From an uncultured Pelagibacteraceae bacterium (GTDB lineage: Bacteria > Pseudomonadota > Alphaproteobacteria > Pelagibacterales > Pelagibacteraceae): a stretch of DNA of 64,000 nt. The stretch is taken from assembly GCA_902587755.1 (NCBI GenBank), contig CACIMN010000001.1:62001-126000 (forward strand), in the 5' to 3' direction. The translations under genes and the position numbers were made by a program. Shown in pieces: positions 8,077-18,489 of the stretch (positions are counted from its first letter, which is position 1; every line of letters begins with the position of its first letter). The notes beneath the pieces are model-generated. The model saw only the letters and a list, made by a program, of their open reading frames with translations, searched no databases and was not told the DNA's origin.

Positions 8077-9136
8077 TTAAAATCCAAATTTTATTTTTAA
8101 TTTCAAAATTATAATTTTGTTCACCCATAACCTTTAAAAATTTATCAGGTGTTCCATTAAAAATAACTTTATAAAAAGTATTTTTATTATCAAATTTATA
8201 AATATAAAAATTATATATTAAATCCATATTAGATAGAATTTTTTCAAACTTATTAAGTTTAATATTATTAGAATTATTAATAGAAATATTTAAAGATAAC
8301 TTTACTGAGGTATTAATTTGATTCTGTGATTTCCAAAAATCTTCATATACTAATTTTAAATTATCAATAAATTCAAATATCTCATTCTCATTTTCAAAAT
8401 TAACTTCACCATAATTTAAATTTTTTAAATTATTTTTTTGATTTAATACTCTTATTTTATTATTATTTTTAAAAACAATCATAATTATATGATCATTCAT
8501 ATTGTATTTGTTTATAATTTCCTTGAAATCATAAGTTTCTAAATTATTTATATTTTTTTTAATTAAACTATAATCATCAAGATCTTGAGTGGGTAAGATA
8601 TAATTTAAGAGGCTATATTTTTTGTTATTTAAATTCCAGCTTGTAAATAATATATTTTCTGAAAACATTGAAACTTGATTTTTATTTTGATCAACAAAAA
8701 CAGGTATAAATAAAAAATTTTTTCTTAAAGGCAATGATGGAAATACATTTTTTGACTCTAGTAAATCAAATATATTTTTTTTATTAAATGAAACATTTAA
8801 AGTAAGATAATAAACCTCATCAATAAACTTCTCCTCTATAATTGAGAATGTTTCAATCATTCCCTTTATTTGACTAATTGGGGTATTTTTTAATTTTACT
8901 TGATCTTTGCTTTGGACAATTGATAAAATAAGTTCATTAAAAGCCTCTACAAATCCTTTATCGATAATTTCATTTTTATTAAAATTTATTTCAAAAGGTG
9001 TTGATATTTCAATATCATTTATAGCAAATATCTTTGCATGACTTTTTCCTGTGGAAAAAAAAATATTTATTAAAGCAAGAAATAAAAAAAAATTATATAA
9101 AAGCTTTAAATTACCAAATAAAGAAATAAATTTCAT
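8063..9136 (-). CDS. DUF2066-like exported protein
   Basis: 357 residues, function unknown. A hydrophobic N-terminal segment (about residues 10-33, LKLLYNFFLFLALINIFFS) ending near SHA suggests export. The early IFAINDIEIST, repeated aromatic/Asn-rich strands and its place directly upstream of hdaA fit DUF2066 proteins of alphaproteobacteria, but similarity is weak. It overlaps hdaA by 14 bases. Its start lies only 11 bases from the divergent purM start. Very Asn/Lys/Ile-rich, as expected for the base composition. Confidence 0.6.
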   Translation of the reverse strand: MKFISLFGNLKLLYNFFLFLALINIFFSTGKSHAKIFAINDIEISTPFEINFNKNEIIDKGFVEAFNELILSIVQSKDQVKLKNTPISQIKGMIETFSIIEEKFIDEVYYLTLNVSFNKKNIFDLLESKNVFPSLPLRKNFLFIPVFVDQNKNQVSMFSENILFTSWNLNNKKYSLLNYILPTQDLDDYSLIKKNINNLETYDFKEIINKYNMNDHIIMIVFKNNNKIRVLNQKNNLKNLNYGEVNFENENEIFEFIDNLKLVYEDFWKSQNQINTSVKLSLNISINNSNNIKLNKFEKILSNMDLIYNFYIYKFDNKNTFYKVIFNGTPDKFLKVMGEQNYNFEIKNKIWILNDKS

Positions 9137-9147
9137 AAAACATATTA

Positions 9148-10179
9148 ATGAATAAAAAAAAATTTACCTATAAAAAAAGTGGAGTTAATATTGGTGCTGC
9201 TGACAAGTTTGTTAATTTCATTTCAACAGTTACAGCAAAAAAAAGAGGCAAAAAAAAGTTTTCTAATATAGGGGGGTTTGGCTCAATCACAAATATACCT
9301 GGTAATATTAAACAACCCAGAATCGTAGCTTGTACCGATGGTGTGGGAACTAAAATCGAAATTGCTAATACATTAAATAAATTTGATACTATTGGAATTG
9401 ACTTGGTTGCTATGAGTGTAAACGATTTAATTGTTCAAGGAGCAAAGCCATTACTTTTTTTGGATTACATATCAATAAATAAAATTGACATAAAAAAACT
9501 TAAAGCAATAATAAGAGGTATTAATAAAGGGTGTAATCTATCTGGGTGTGAACTTGTTGGTGGAGAAACTGCTGAAATGCCTGGGACTTACGAAAAAGGA
9601 AAATTTGATATTGCTGGCTTTGCTGTTGGAGTTGTTGGAAAGCATAAAATTTTAAGTAAAGATAAAATAAAGAAAAACAATCTTATTATTGCGATTCCTT
9701 CTAATGGTCTACATTCTAATGGATATTCACTTGTAAGATATTTAATAAAACAAAAGAAAATAAATATTAAAAAAAATAAGTTTTTAAAAACCGAGCTTTT
9801 AAAACCTACTAAAATTTATGTTAAAGAGATAATTAATTTGATAAATGAAAACTTAATTAATGGTTGTGTAAATATAACCGGAGGAGGACTATCTGATAAT
9901 ATTAAAAGAATTATACCTGATAAACTTTCAGCAAATATTAGGCTAGATCAAATTAAAACCTCCAAAATTTTTAATTGGCTTAAAAATAATGGAATTTCTA
10001 ATGAAGAGATGCTCAAAACATTTAATTGTGGAGTTGGTTTTTGCCTTATTATTGAAAGTAAAAATCTTAAAAAAATAGAAAGTTTTTTTTCAAAAGATTA
10101 TAAACCATATGTAATTGGAAAAATTTCTGAGGGTAATAACAAAGTTAACCTAAATGGCTCTATCAACTGGTTACAATAG
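9148..10179 (+). CDS. purM: Phosphoribosylformylglycinamidine cyclo-ligase
   Basis: Closes the imidazole ring to make aminoimidazole ribotide in purine synthesis, using ATP. It has 343 residues, the standard length. Motifs: YKKSGVNIGAADKFV at the N-terminus (the YxxAGVDI-like strand), ACTDGVGTKIEIA, IDLVAMSVNDLIVQGAKPLLFLDY, GGETAEMPG and IPSNGLHSNGYSLVR, with NITGGGLSDNI in the C-terminal half. It overlaps purN by 26 bases, forming the usual purM-purN pair. The start is only 11 bases from the divergent DUF2066 start. Confidence 0.97.
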   Translation: MNKKKFTYKKSGVNIGAADKFVNFISTVTAKKRGKKKFSNIGGFGSITNIPGNIKQPRIVACTDGVGTKIEIANTLNKFDTIGIDLVAMSVNDLIVQGAKPLLFLDYISINKIDIKKLKAIIRGINKGCNLSGCELVGGETAEMPGTYEKGKFDIAGFAVGVVGKHKILSKDKIKKNNLIIAIPSNGLHSNGYSLVRYLIKQKKINIKKNKFLKTELLKPTKIYVKEIINLINENLINGCVNITGGGLSDNIKRIIPDKLSANIRLDQIKTSKIFNWLKNNGISNEEMLKTFNCGVGFCLIIESKNLKKIESFFSKDYKPYVIGKISEGNNKVNLNGSINWLQ

Positions 10180-10735
10180 AGTAAGAACAGCTGTATTTAT
10201 TTCAGGTACAGGTAGTAATTTAAAATCTCTAATTAAATTTTCTAAAAGCAAAAAATCTCCCATATCTGTTAACTTCATTATTTCAAACAATCCTAAAGCA
10301 AAAGGTTTGGATTATGCAAAAAAATTTAAAATTAAAAAAAAAGTTTTTAATTTTAAAAACAAAATACTAAGTGAAAATAAAGTACTTTCTATTTTAAAAA
10401 AAAATAATATTGAAATGATTTGTCTAGCTGGATTTATGAAAATTTTATCAAAAAATTTTATTAAAAAATTTAAAGGAATAATTTTGAATATACACCCCTC
10501 TTTACTGCCTAAATATAAAGGATTAAAAACTCATAAAAAAGTGTTAATTAATAAAGAAAAATATTCAGGATGTACCGTTCATTTTGTAAATTCTAGGTTA
10601 GATTCTGGAAAAATTATACTACAAAAAAAAATTAAAATTTCAAAAAATGAAACAGAGGTTTCTCTTGCAAAAAAAATTCTAGTTCTAGAACATAAACTAT
10701 ACCCAAAAGCTATATTAAAAATTTTTAATCTTTAA
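10154..10735 (+). CDS. purN: Phosphoribosylglycinamide formyltransferase, folate-dependent
   Basis: Transfers formyl from 10-formyl-tetrahydrofolate to GAR in purine synthesis, tying it to the C1 pool. 193 residues. Motifs: TAVFISGTGSNLKSLI (phosphate loop), FIISNNPKAKGLDYA, ICLAGFMKILS, NIHPSLLPKYKGLKTH with the catalytic Asn and His, and GCTVHFVNSRLDSGKIILQ with the catalytic Asp. The ATG at 10154 lies inside purM (26-base overlap); it adds about ten residues before the first strand, and no later standard start exists. Overlaps the convergent ndk by 11 bases. Confidence 0.96.
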   Translation: MALSTGYNRVRTAVFISGTGSNLKSLIKFSKSKKSPISVNFIISNNPKAKGLDYAKKFKIKKKVFNFKNKILSENKVLSILKKNNIEMICLAGFMKILSKNFIKKFKGIILNIHPSLLPKYKGLKTHKKVLINKEKYSGCTVHFVNSRLDSGKIILQKKIKISKNETEVSLAKKILVLEHKLYPKAILKIFNL

Positions 10736-11135
10736 AGAAGAAATCTATTTCAATTTTAGCATTTTCAACGCTGTCTGATCCATGTACTGAATTTTTATCA
10801 ATTGAAATTCCATATTTTTTTCTAATAGTGCCCTCATCTGCATCTTTTGGATTTGTAGCTCCCATTAATTCTCTATTTCCTAAAACTGCATTTTCTTTCT
10901 CAAGCACCATAACAACAATTGGACCTGAAGAAAGATAATCACATAAATCATTGTAAAATGGCTTTGTTTCATGCACTTTGTAAAATTTTTCTGCCTCTGA
11001 CTTCTCTATTTGAATTTTTTTTTCTTTTAAAATTGAAAAACCATTGCTTCTAAACATTTCTTTAATCTCAGTTTCAAGGTTTCTTTCAACCGCATCTGGT
11101 TTAATAATTGATAAAGTTTGTTCTAGATTATTCAT
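10725..11135 (-). CDS. ndk: Nucleoside diphosphate kinase
   Basis: Exchanges the gamma phosphate between nucleoside tri- and diphosphates. 136 residues, near the usual 140. Motifs: [64 protein letters not shown] and the active-site His in [15 protein letters not shown]. Overlaps pepA by 8 bases on the same strand and purN by 11 bases head-on, so both ends are shared with neighbours. Confidence 0.97.
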   Translation of the reverse strand: MNNLEQTLSIIKPDAVERNLETEIKEMFRSNGFSILKEKKIQIEKSEAEKFYKVHETKPFYNDLCDYLSSGPIVVMVLEKENAVLGNRELMGATNPKDADEGTIRKKYGISIDKNSVHGSDSVENAKIEIDFFFKD

Positions 11136-12582
11136 AATGATCCTCTATTAATTTGTTCAATAATCTAACTCCATAACCAGTTGCTCCACCTGAGTTTAAT
11201 GCTCCTCCATATTTAGAAAATGCCATCCCAGCTATATCTAAATGTGCCCAAGGTGTTTTATTTAAAATAAATCTTTGTAGAAATTGAGCTGCAGTTGTTG
11301 ATCCAGCTCCACCAACATAATTTATGTTTTGCATATCTGCATTTTTTGAGTCTATTAATTTATCAAAATTTTTATTAAGTGGCATTCTCCATACTTTCTC
11401 CTCAACTTCTTCTCCTGACATAATTAACTGCTTAGATAATTTGTCGTCATTTGAAAATAAACCAGCGTATTCTGAACCTAATGAAACTATTATTGCACCA
11501 GTTAATGTTGCTAAGTCTACTATAAATTTTGGTTTAAATTTTTCCTCTGTATAAGTTAATGCATCTGCAAGCACAAGTCTGCCCTCGGCATCTGTATTTA
11601 ATATTTCAACTGTTTTTCCACTATATGATTTTACTATATCTCCAGGTCTTTGTGCATTGCCACCTGGCATATTCTCAACAAGTCCAACAACACCTACAGC
11701 ATTTATTTTTGCATTTCTTAAAGCTAAACTTTTCATTAATCCTACAACCACTGCTGAACCAGCCATGTCATAAGTCATGTCTTCCATAAATTTAGCAGGT
11801 TTTAATGATATTCCTCCCGTATCAAAACAAACTCCCTTTCCCACAAAAGCTAAAGGCTTAGAATTATTTTTTAAGCCGTTCCATTCAATTGTAACCAAAT
11901 AAGATCCTCTTATACTTCCTTGACCAACTCCAAGTAGAGTATTCATTCCTAATTTTTTTAGTTTTTTTTCATCATAAACATTTATCTTTAAGCCAAATTT
12001 TTTTAAATAACTTATTCTTTTTGCATATTCATCAGGATGTAAAATGTTACCTGGCTCTGACACTAAATCTCTAGCATAAAATGTTCCTTCCTCGATAGCT
12101 TTAAACTTAGATAAAACTTTTATTGAAGGTTTGTTTTTACCCACAACTGTAATTGAAATTTTAACATTACTTTTTTTTGTTTTATATTTATTGAAATTAT
12201 AAGATTTTAATTTTAACCCATGTAAAAAGTGTCCTATTACATTTTTTACTTTATGAGAAATACTGTCTGTATCAACATAAAATTTATCTTGTTTAGATTT
12301 TTTGAAGATATCATAAAATTTTGCTCCTAGATTTTCAATATCAGCTGGTTTGTTATCTTTTTTAAGTGAAATTAATATAATTTTTCTTTTTGAACTAATA
12401 TCAAAAGTAAGTATGTTTTTCTTTACATCTTTTGCTTTTATCAAATCTGAGACAAAAGAATTCTCATGAGTTGATAAATGTTTTCTTATAGGTGAAATAT
12501 TGAATTTATCATCTACAAACAAAACTAAGCTAGATGAGTTTCTTTTATAAGAACTATTTTTGTAATTTATTAAAATTGACAT
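11128..12582 (-). CDS. pepA: Leucyl aminopeptidase (M17 family)
   Basis: Cytosolic zinc/manganese aminopeptidase. The C-terminal catalytic domain is clear: [31 protein letters not shown], then [19 protein letters not shown] (metal-binding Asp and Glu plus active-site Arg) and [10 protein letters not shown], ending in HLDIAGMAF. The frame stays open up to 12705, which would overlap the divergent lptF by 62 bases and add a hydrophobic stretch not found in the family. I therefore choose the Met at 12582 (484 residues, beginning MSILINYKN), which fits usual PepA length and leaves 61 bases for divergent promoters. Confidence 0.93.
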   Translation of the reverse strand: MSILINYKNSSYKRNSSSLVLFVDDKFNISPIRKHLSTHENSFVSDLIKAKDVKKNILTFDISSKRKIILISLKKDNKPADIENLGAKFYDIFKKSKQDKFYVDTDSISHKVKNVIGHFLHGLKLKSYNFNKYKTKKSNVKISITVVGKNKPSIKVLSKFKAIEEGTFYARDLVSEPGNILHPDEYAKRISYLKKFGLKINVYDEKKLKKLGMNTLLGVGQGSIRGSYLVTIEWNGLKNNSKPLAFVGKGVCFDTGGISLKPAKFMEDMTYDMAGSAVVVGLMKSLALRNAKINAVGVVGLVENMPGGNAQRPGDIVKSYSGKTVEILNTDAEGRLVLADALTYTEEKFKPKFIVDLATLTGAIIVSLGSEYAGLFSNDDKLSKQLIMSGEEVEEKVWRMPLNKNFDKLIDSKNADMQNINYVGGAGSTTAAQFLQRFILNKTPWAHLDIAGMAFSKYGGALNSGGATGYGVRLLNKLIEDHYE

Positions 12583-12611
12583 AAATTTTAAATACACTCT
12601 GTACGAGATGG

Positions 12612-12637
12612 ATGCTATATATGAGTAAAAATAGCAT
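12612..12637. promoter_or_regulatory. Inverted repeat between pepA and lptF (possible operator)
   Basis: Perfect 7-base inverted repeat ATGCTAT / ATAGCAT with a 12-base AT-rich spacer, in the 61-base gap between divergent pepA and lptF and ending 6 bases before the lptF ATG. It could be an operator, a short hairpin in the lptF leader, or chance in AT-rich DNA. I could not match it to a known regulator. Confidence 0.3.
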
Positions 12638-12643
12638 ATTTCA

Positions 12644-13783
12644 ATGAAAAAAATTATTTTTAGAAAATTTTTAACAGATTGCTCAATTTTTTTTTTGATT
12701 AGCATAGTAAGTACTAGTCTTATTATATGGGTTTTTCAGGCTGTAAATTATCTAGATATAATTATTGATGATGGACGTGGCTATGATGTTTATTTAAAGT
12801 TTACACTTTTAAATTTGCCAAAAATAATTAGCAGAATACTACCATTTGCCTTTTTTTTCACCTTTTTTTATATGATTGCTAAATATGAAAATAATAATCA
12901 GCTTTTAATATTTTGGAATTTTGGAGTAAACAAAATTAAATTTGTAAATTATCTATTATTATTTTCATTTTTATTATTAATAATTCAAATAGTGATTACT
13001 TCACTGGTTGTTCCTAAAACACAGAGTATATCTAGGTCACTAATAAGAGTTTCCAGTTATAATTTTCTAGATAATTTTATCAAAATTAAAAAATTTAATG
13101 CGAATGTAAAAGAATTAACAATTTATACAGAAAGCGTAGATGCTAATGGAGATTACAACAACATATACATTAAAAAAAATACAGGCTCAAATAATTTTCA
13201 AATCACCTATGCCAAAAAAGGAAGGTTGATTAGTAGAAACGGTGTATCATTATTTGAGTTATATGACGGAGAAAATACTAATTTGTTTAATGAAAATTTA
13301 ACTAACTTTAGTTTCTCAAAATCTGAATTTAATTTAACTTCATTTAAAACCGACACTATCTTAGTCAAAAAAACACAAGAACATTTAACTAAAGATCTTT
13401 TTGTATGTATTCTTGTATTAAAAAATAATATTGAAAACCAGATAAGTACAATTAAAAAAAAAGTTAGAAATTGTGAAATAAGCAATATAGATAATATTTT
13501 TGCAGAAATATATAAAAGACTTATTATTCCAATTTATTTACCATGTCTTATTTTAATCTCCTCGTTGCTGATTTTAAATTCAAAAGAAAGAATTAATTAT
13601 AACAAATATAGAACAATTATTTTTCTTTTTGGATTTTTCTTGATTGTTTTTTCTGAGACAACAATACGATTTATAAATGAGTCTATTTTAAATAATATGT
13701 TAATTTCATTTATACCAATAATCATCACGACAATTTTGTATTTTAAAATGTATTTAAAATTTAATTCAAGAGGTAAATATTGA
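12644..13783 (+). CDS. lptF: LPS export ABC transporter permease LptF
   Basis: Inner-membrane permease of the LptB2FG complex that extracts lipopolysaccharide into the Lpt bridge. The 379 residues show the YjgP/YjgQ layout: three N-terminal membrane segments (about 13-33, 55-78, 100-122), a periplasmic beta-jellyroll domain (about 125-270) and three C-terminal membrane segments (about 290-375). Motifs: [14 protein letters not shown] and [19 protein letters not shown]. Head of six overlapping genes (lptF-lptG-lptD-surA-pdxA-rsmA), the classic alphaproteobacterial order. The next gene overlaps by 4 bases. Confidence 0.92.
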   Translation: MKKIIFRKFLTDCSIFFLISIVSTSLIIWVFQAVNYLDIIIDDGRGYDVYLKFTLLNLPKIISRILPFAFFFTFFYMIAKYENNNQLLIFWNFGVNKIKFVNYLLLFSFLLLIIQIVITSLVVPKTQSISRSLIRVSSYNFLDNFIKIKKFNANVKELTIYTESVDANGDYNNIYIKKNTGSNNFQITYAKKGRLISRNGVSLFELYDGENTNLFNENLTNFSFSKSEFNLTSFKTDTILVKKTQEHLTKDLFVCILVLKNNIENQISTIKKKVRNCEISNIDNIFAEIYKRLIIPIYLPCLILISSLLILNSKERINYNKYRTIIFLFGFFLIVFSETTIRFINESILNNMLISFIPIIITTILYFKMYLKFNSRGKY

Positions 13784-14853
13784 AAACATATACTAAATTT
13801 TTAGTAGGTATTTTTTTAAAATCATTTTTATTTGTGCTAATGATAATACTGAGTTTAGTTTTTATTATTAATCTACTTGGAGAATTAGACTTTTTCAAAG
13901 ATATTGAAACCACAACATTTTTTACAATTTATTTAGCATTAATAAATTCACCCTCTATAATTTTTGAAATATTCCCATTTATTTTTCTAATTTCGACTCA
14001 ACTTTTTTTTATAAAACTATTCGATAAAAACCAAATTCAAATATTTAAATACACTGGGCTCAAAAATTCAAAAATTTTTATTATTGTATCGATTGTTTCA
14101 ATTGCGCTAAGTTTTTTTATAATTACGATTTTTTATAATGCATCATCAAATCTAAAAAGTTTTTATTTAGAGTTAAAATCAAAATATACTACGGACGGCA
14201 AATATCTTGCTGTAATTAACAAAAATGGACTTTGGATTAGAGATAAAATAGAGGATAAAATTTTAATTATAAATTCCTCAAAAATCGATGAAAATTTTTT
14301 AATTGACAGTTTCATTACTGAATTTGACCAGAACTATAATGTTGTAAGGAACATCAAAAGTAAAAAAATTAATATTAAAAATTATGAATGGGAAATTATG
14401 GATCCTGAAATATTTGAAAAAAATATTAGCTCAAGAAAGGATATAATTAGAATAAAATCAAATTTTGATTACAAAAGGATTCAGAGTTTATTTTCAAATT
14501 TAAACTCACTTTCAATTTTGGAATTAATCGAATTAAAGAATAATTATGATTTATTAAATTACTCAACAGTAGAAGTAAATATACAAATTCAAAAAATATT
14601 TTCCTATCCATTTTATTTATTATTGATGAGTTTTTTTTCAGGTTTAATAATGCTTAATACTAAAAAATTTAAAAGTAATACTATTAAAATTTCTATAGGA
14701 TTATTCTTGTGTGTGGTAATTTATTATTTTAATAATCTTCTTTATGTTATGGGTTTAACTGAAAAAATCGATACTAAGTTATCAATTTGGATACCGATAA
14801 TATTGTTAACTATTATAACTTTAATGATGTCGAACAAACTAAATGAAAAATAA
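13780..14853 (+). CDS. lptG: LPS export ABC transporter permease LptG
   Basis: Second permease of LptB2FG. 357 residues with the same six-segment layout as LptF: segments near 8-30, 50-75, 92-115 and then 272-290, 300-318 and 328-350, with a periplasmic domain between. The motif FKDIETTTFFTIYLALINSPSIIFEIFPFIF aligns with the conserved LptG second segment (split here across the loop and helix). The start is a TTG that overlaps the lptF stop, so translation is probably coupled. Overlaps lptD by 11 bases. Confidence 0.9.
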   Translation: MKTYTKFLVGIFLKSFLFVLMIILSLVFIINLLGELDFFKDIETTTFFTIYLALINSPSIIFEIFPFIFLISTQLFFIKLFDKNQIQIFKYTGLKNSKIFIIVSIVSIALSFFIITIFYNASSNLKSFYLELKSKYTTDGKYLAVINKNGLWIRDKIEDKILIINSSKIDENFLIDSFITEFDQNYNVVRNIKSKKINIKNYEWEIMDPEIFEKNISSRKDIIRIKSNFDYKRIQSLFSNLNSLSILELIELKNNYDLLNYSTVEVNIQIQKIFSYPFYLLLMSFFSGLIMLNTKKFKSNTIKISIGLFLCVVIYYFNNLLYVMGLTEKIDTKLSIWIPIILLTIITLMMSNKLNEK

Positions 14854-17557
14854 CTTAAAAATAATTTTAATATTGTTAATCACAAATTTTCTTGTAGCCC
14901 CAAATATAATGTCTCAAGAGATATTTAATTTTAATGTTACTAATATAGAAATTTCAGAAAATGGTAATTTGTTTAAAGGTTATGGTGGAGGTGAAGCAAA
15001 TACTGATGATGGTATAAAAATTATTGCAGATAGGTTCGAGTACGATAAGCTTAATACAATCTTAAGCGCAGAAGGAAACGTATTTTATGAAGATACTAAA
15101 AAAAATATTATTATTGAAGCAACGAAAATTATATATTTAAAAAAACTTGAAACTATTAAAGCTTCTGGTGATATAAAAATTATAGATAATTTTCAAAAAA
15201 TAATTTTAACCGCAGAAAATTTAAAATATTCAAAAAATAAAAAATTATTTGAAGCAGATAAAAATGTAGAAATAAATGACATAAATAGAGATCTAAATAT
15301 AAGTGCAGAAAAAATTTTATATTTTTCTGAAAATCAAGAAATCATAGCAGATACAAACGCACGATTAATTAATAATAAAAAAAATATTTCTGTAAAGGCA
15401 GAAAAAATTTCTTACAAAAAAAAATTAGATAAATTTTTTACATCAGGTATTACTGAAGCAGATATTTATTCTAAGTATAAATTTTTTTCAAAAGATGTAA
15501 ATTATGATGGAAATGTAGAGGAACTATACTCTGTGTCTAAAACTCAGATTAGAAGTAAATTTTCAATTTATGAATTAGATGAATTCAATTTTAAAATTAA
15601 AGATGAGTATTTAAAAGGTAAGAATATATTGGTATTTCGCAATGAAAAATCTGGAGAAAAAGAAGGTGATAAATTTTATATTGAAAACGGTTTTTTTGAT
15701 TTAAAAAATGAAAATTTTAAAACTGGCCCAATAAAAATAAATTTAAAAAAAAATACCTTTGATAGATCGAAAAATGATCCTAGATTATATGGTATTTCTT
15801 CATCTAAAACTAATAATGTTACATCATTAAAAAAAGCAGTTTTCACATCTTGTGAAAAAACAGACAAATGCCCTCCATGGAATATTCAAGCTTCAGAGAT
15901 AAAACATGATAAAGATAAAAATCAACTAATTTATAAAGATGCAGTTTTGAAGGTTTATGATGTACCTGTTTTCTATTTTCCGAAATTTTTTCATCCGGAC
16001 CCTACAGTAAAAAGGCAATCTGGATTTTTATTACCAAGGCTTAATAATTCAAATATTTTAGGTTCTTCAATAAGTACACCTTATTTTTATGAAATAAGCG
16101 AAAACAAAGATATGACTTTTACGCCAAATATTTTTTCAAAAAATATTCAAATGATTCAAACTGAATATAGGCAACAAAATAAAGACTCTTTTTTGATAAC
16201 TGATTTTGGATTTGTAAAAGGCTTTGAGTCTTCAGAAATAAATAAAAAAAAAAATATTAATCATTTTTTTGGTAAATTTACAAAAAAATTTGAATTAGAT
16301 AATTTTATTAATAATAAAGTAAATTTGTTTATAGAACGACTGAACAAAGATACCTATCTAAAAATTTTTAATAGTAATTTATCTGAATCAATAATTAAAC
16401 CCAAAAATCCTGACGTTTTAAACTCAGGTGTAGATTTTTTTCTTGAGCATGAAAAATATAAACTAACTGGCGGTTTCAATGTATATGAGGATCTTACAGT
16501 AACCGATAAAGATCGGTTTCAATATATTCTGCCATACTATAATTTTACTAAAAATATAAACTCTTTAGACATAGGGACATTAAATTTTAGCTCTAAAGGA
16601 GATAATATCTTGGATAATACAAACAATATGAAATCAAAAGTTATTAATGACATGAGCTTTAAAACTAATAATTTGATCTTTGATGAACTAGGAATAAAAA
16701 ATAATTTTAATGTATACTTTAAGAACCTTAATAGTATTGGAAAAAATGTTTCCAATTATAAATCAAGCCCCCAAATTGAATTGCAATCTTTATTAGAATT
16801 TAATTCTGAGCTGCCTCTAATTAAATATGATAAAGATACAGTACAAACTTTAATACCTAGAATATCATTAAAGTTTAACCCAGGTGATATGAAAAATCAC
16901 TCAGATGCTGAAAGAAAAATCAATATTAATAACATATTTGATGCTAATAGAATTGGAGTAGATGATACTTTTGAAGCTGGGGGCTCATTAACATTAGGCA
17001 TAAATTATAAAAATGAGAACAGTTTAGATAATTCAAGATTTTTTGAATATAATTTAGCTACTGTTTTTAGAGATAATGATGAGAAGAATATTCCATCTCA
17101 AACATCATTAAATAAAAAACAGTCTAATATTTTTGGATCTATAAATTATAATTTTTCTAAATATGGAAACTTAGAGTATAACTTTGCATTAGATAACAAT
17201 ATTGATAATTTTGAATACAATTCAATTTCACTTGGATTGTCATTGAACAATTTTATAACAAAATTTAATTTTATTGAGGAGGAGTTACAAGTTGGAAATA
17301 CTAATATTTTTGAAAATGTATCAATGTATAATTTAAATGAAAATAATATGGTTTCTTTTAAAACAAGAAGAAACAGAGAAATAAATTTAACTGAATATTA
17401 TGATTTAGTTTATGAGTATAAAATTGATTGTTTAACAGCAGGAATAAAGTTTAATAAAACTTATTATGAAGACAGAGATCTAAAGCCATCCGAAAACATA
17501 ATGTTTACAATTAGTTTTTATCCACTTACATCAATTGAACAGTCATTTAAAAAATGA
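14843..17557 (+). CDS. lptD: LPS-assembly outer-membrane protein LptD
   Basis: Beta-barrel that inserts LPS in the outer leaflet. 904 residues, at the large end for the family. Hydrophobic signal segment at 4-24 ending near MSQ. OstA/LptA-type periplasmic repeats occupy about 60-240 (repeated IIADRFEYDKLN-like and ILSAEGNVFYED strands). The segment FTSCEKTDKCPPWNIQASEI holds the N-terminal cysteines used for disulfides, and DVPVFYFPKFFHPDPTVKRQ matches the conserved LptD core. The barrel ends with DCLTAGIKFNKTYYED and SENIMFTISFYPL. Overlaps surA by 4 bases; SurA chaperones LptD folding, so the order is functional. Confidence 0.92.
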   Translation: MKNNLKIILILLITNFLVAPNIMSQEIFNFNVTNIEISENGNLFKGYGGGEANTDDGIKIIADRFEYDKLNTILSAEGNVFYEDTKKNIIIEATKIIYLKKLETIKASGDIKIIDNFQKIILTAENLKYSKNKKLFEADKNVEINDINRDLNISAEKILYFSENQEIIADTNARLINNKKNISVKAEKISYKKKLDKFFTSGITEADIYSKYKFFSKDVNYDGNVEELYSVSKTQIRSKFSIYELDEFNFKIKDEYLKGKNILVFRNEKSGEKEGDKFYIENGFFDLKNENFKTGPIKINLKKNTFDRSKNDPRLYGISSSKTNNVTSLKKAVFTSCEKTDKCPPWNIQASEIKHDKDKNQLIYKDAVLKVYDVPVFYFPKFFHPDPTVKRQSGFLLPRLNNSNILGSSISTPYFYEISENKDMTFTPNIFSKNIQMIQTEYRQQNKDSFLITDFGFVKGFESSEINKKKNINHFFGKFTKKFELDNFINNKVNLFIERLNKDTYLKIFNSNLSESIIKPKNPDVLNSGVDFFLEHEKYKLTGGFNVYEDLTVTDKDRFQYILPYYNFTKNINSLDIGTLNFSSKGDNILDNTNNMKSKVINDMSFKTNNLIFDELGIKNNFNVYFKNLNSIGKNVSNYKSSPQIELQSLLEFNSELPLIKYDKDTVQTLIPRISLKFNPGDMKNHSDAERKININNIFDANRIGVDDTFEAGGSLTLGINYKNENSLDNSRFFEYNLATVFRDNDEKNIPSQTSLNKKQSNIFGSINYNFSKYGNLEYNFALDNNIDNFEYNSISLGLSLNNFITKFNFIEEELQVGNTNIFENVSMYNLNENNMVSFKTRRNREINLTEYYDLVYEYKIDCLTAGIKFNKTYYEDRDLKPSENIMFTISFYPLTSIEQSFKK

Positions 17558-18489
17558 ACGTAAAAAAGTTGATAAAAAAATTTTTTTTTCTCTTCATCCT
17601 ATATTTATCTTATAATTCAACAGTATTAGCTATTGAAGGTAAAATAATTATAAAAATTGAAAATGAAATAATCACTAATTTAGATATAGATAACGAAAAA
17701 GTTTATCTTAGTATTTTAAATCCAAATTTAATAAATATAGACAAGCAAAGTCTTTATATTATATCAAAAAATTCACTTATAAGAGAAAAAATAAAATTAG
17801 CTGAAATATCAAAATATAAATTAAACAAGATTGATGATGAATATTTAGAAAAAGTGATAAAATCAATTTATTTAAAAATTGGAATAAATAACAAGGAAGA
17901 ATTTATAAATTATATTGAGTCATATGGCTTTAGCCTATCGACCATAAAAGAAAAGTTAACTTATGAAGCTTTATGGAATCAGTTAATTTATCAAAAATAC
18001 TTTTCTCAAGTAAAAATTGATATAAATAAAATTAAAAATGATATTATTTCAAAAAAAAGTGTAACAAATAGTTATTTACTCTCTGAAATCCTTTATAGCG
18101 TTGATAAAAAAGATGAAAGCAGACAAATAGAAAAAAAAATTAATGAGAGTATAAAAAAAAATGGGTTTGAAAACACAGCATCAATTTTCAGTATTTCAGA
18201 AAGTTCTAAGACTGGGGGTAAATTAGGATGGATTGATGAGGATTCAATGAGCAATGAAATAAAACAAGAAATTATCACTCTTGATATAGGTGAGATTACC
18301 AAACCGATTGTGGTACCTGGTGGATTTTTAATTTTAAAAATTGAAAATAAAAAAGAAATTAAAAATAAAATTGATATTGAAACTGAGCTTGAGAAACGAA
18401 TAATATTTTTACAGAACGCTCAATTAAATCAATTTTCAAATATATATTTTATGAAAATCAAAAAGGATTTTTTAATTGATGAAAAATAA
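17554..18489 (+). CDS. surA: SurA-like periplasmic peptidyl-prolyl isomerase
   Basis: Periplasmic chaperone for outer-membrane proteins. 311 residues: signal segment (about 8-26), N-terminal SurA-like helical domain (IIIKIENEIITNLDIDNE onward to about 150), and one parvulin domain (about 170-275) with SKTGGKLGWIDEDSMSNEI and GEITKPIVVPGGFLILKI. E. coli SurA has two parvulin domains; this shorter one-domain form is what I see here. It overlaps lptD and pdxA and sits in the lpt-surA-pdxA-rsmA order, which supports the name more than sequence identity alone. Confidence 0.85.
   Translation: MNVKKLIKKFFFLFILYLSYNSTVLAIEGKIIIKIENEIITNLDIDNEKVYLSILNPNLINIDKQSLYIISKNSLIREKIKLAEISKYKLNKIDDEYLEKVIKSIYLKIGINNKEEFINYIESYGFSLSTIKEKLTYEALWNQLIYQKYFSQVKIDINKIKNDIISKKSVTNSYLLSEILYSVDKKDESRQIEKKINESIKKNGFENTASIFSISESSKTGGKLGWIDEDSMSNEIKQEIITLDIGEITKPIVVPGGFLILKIENKKEIKNKIDIETELEKRIIFLQNAQLNQFSNIYFMKIKKDFLIDEK

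Noticed and set aside
12583-12705. 41-codon N-terminal extension of pepA
   Set aside because: It would overlap the divergent lptF start and adds a hydrophobic stretch absent from M17 peptidases; the Met at 12582 aligns with family N-termini.
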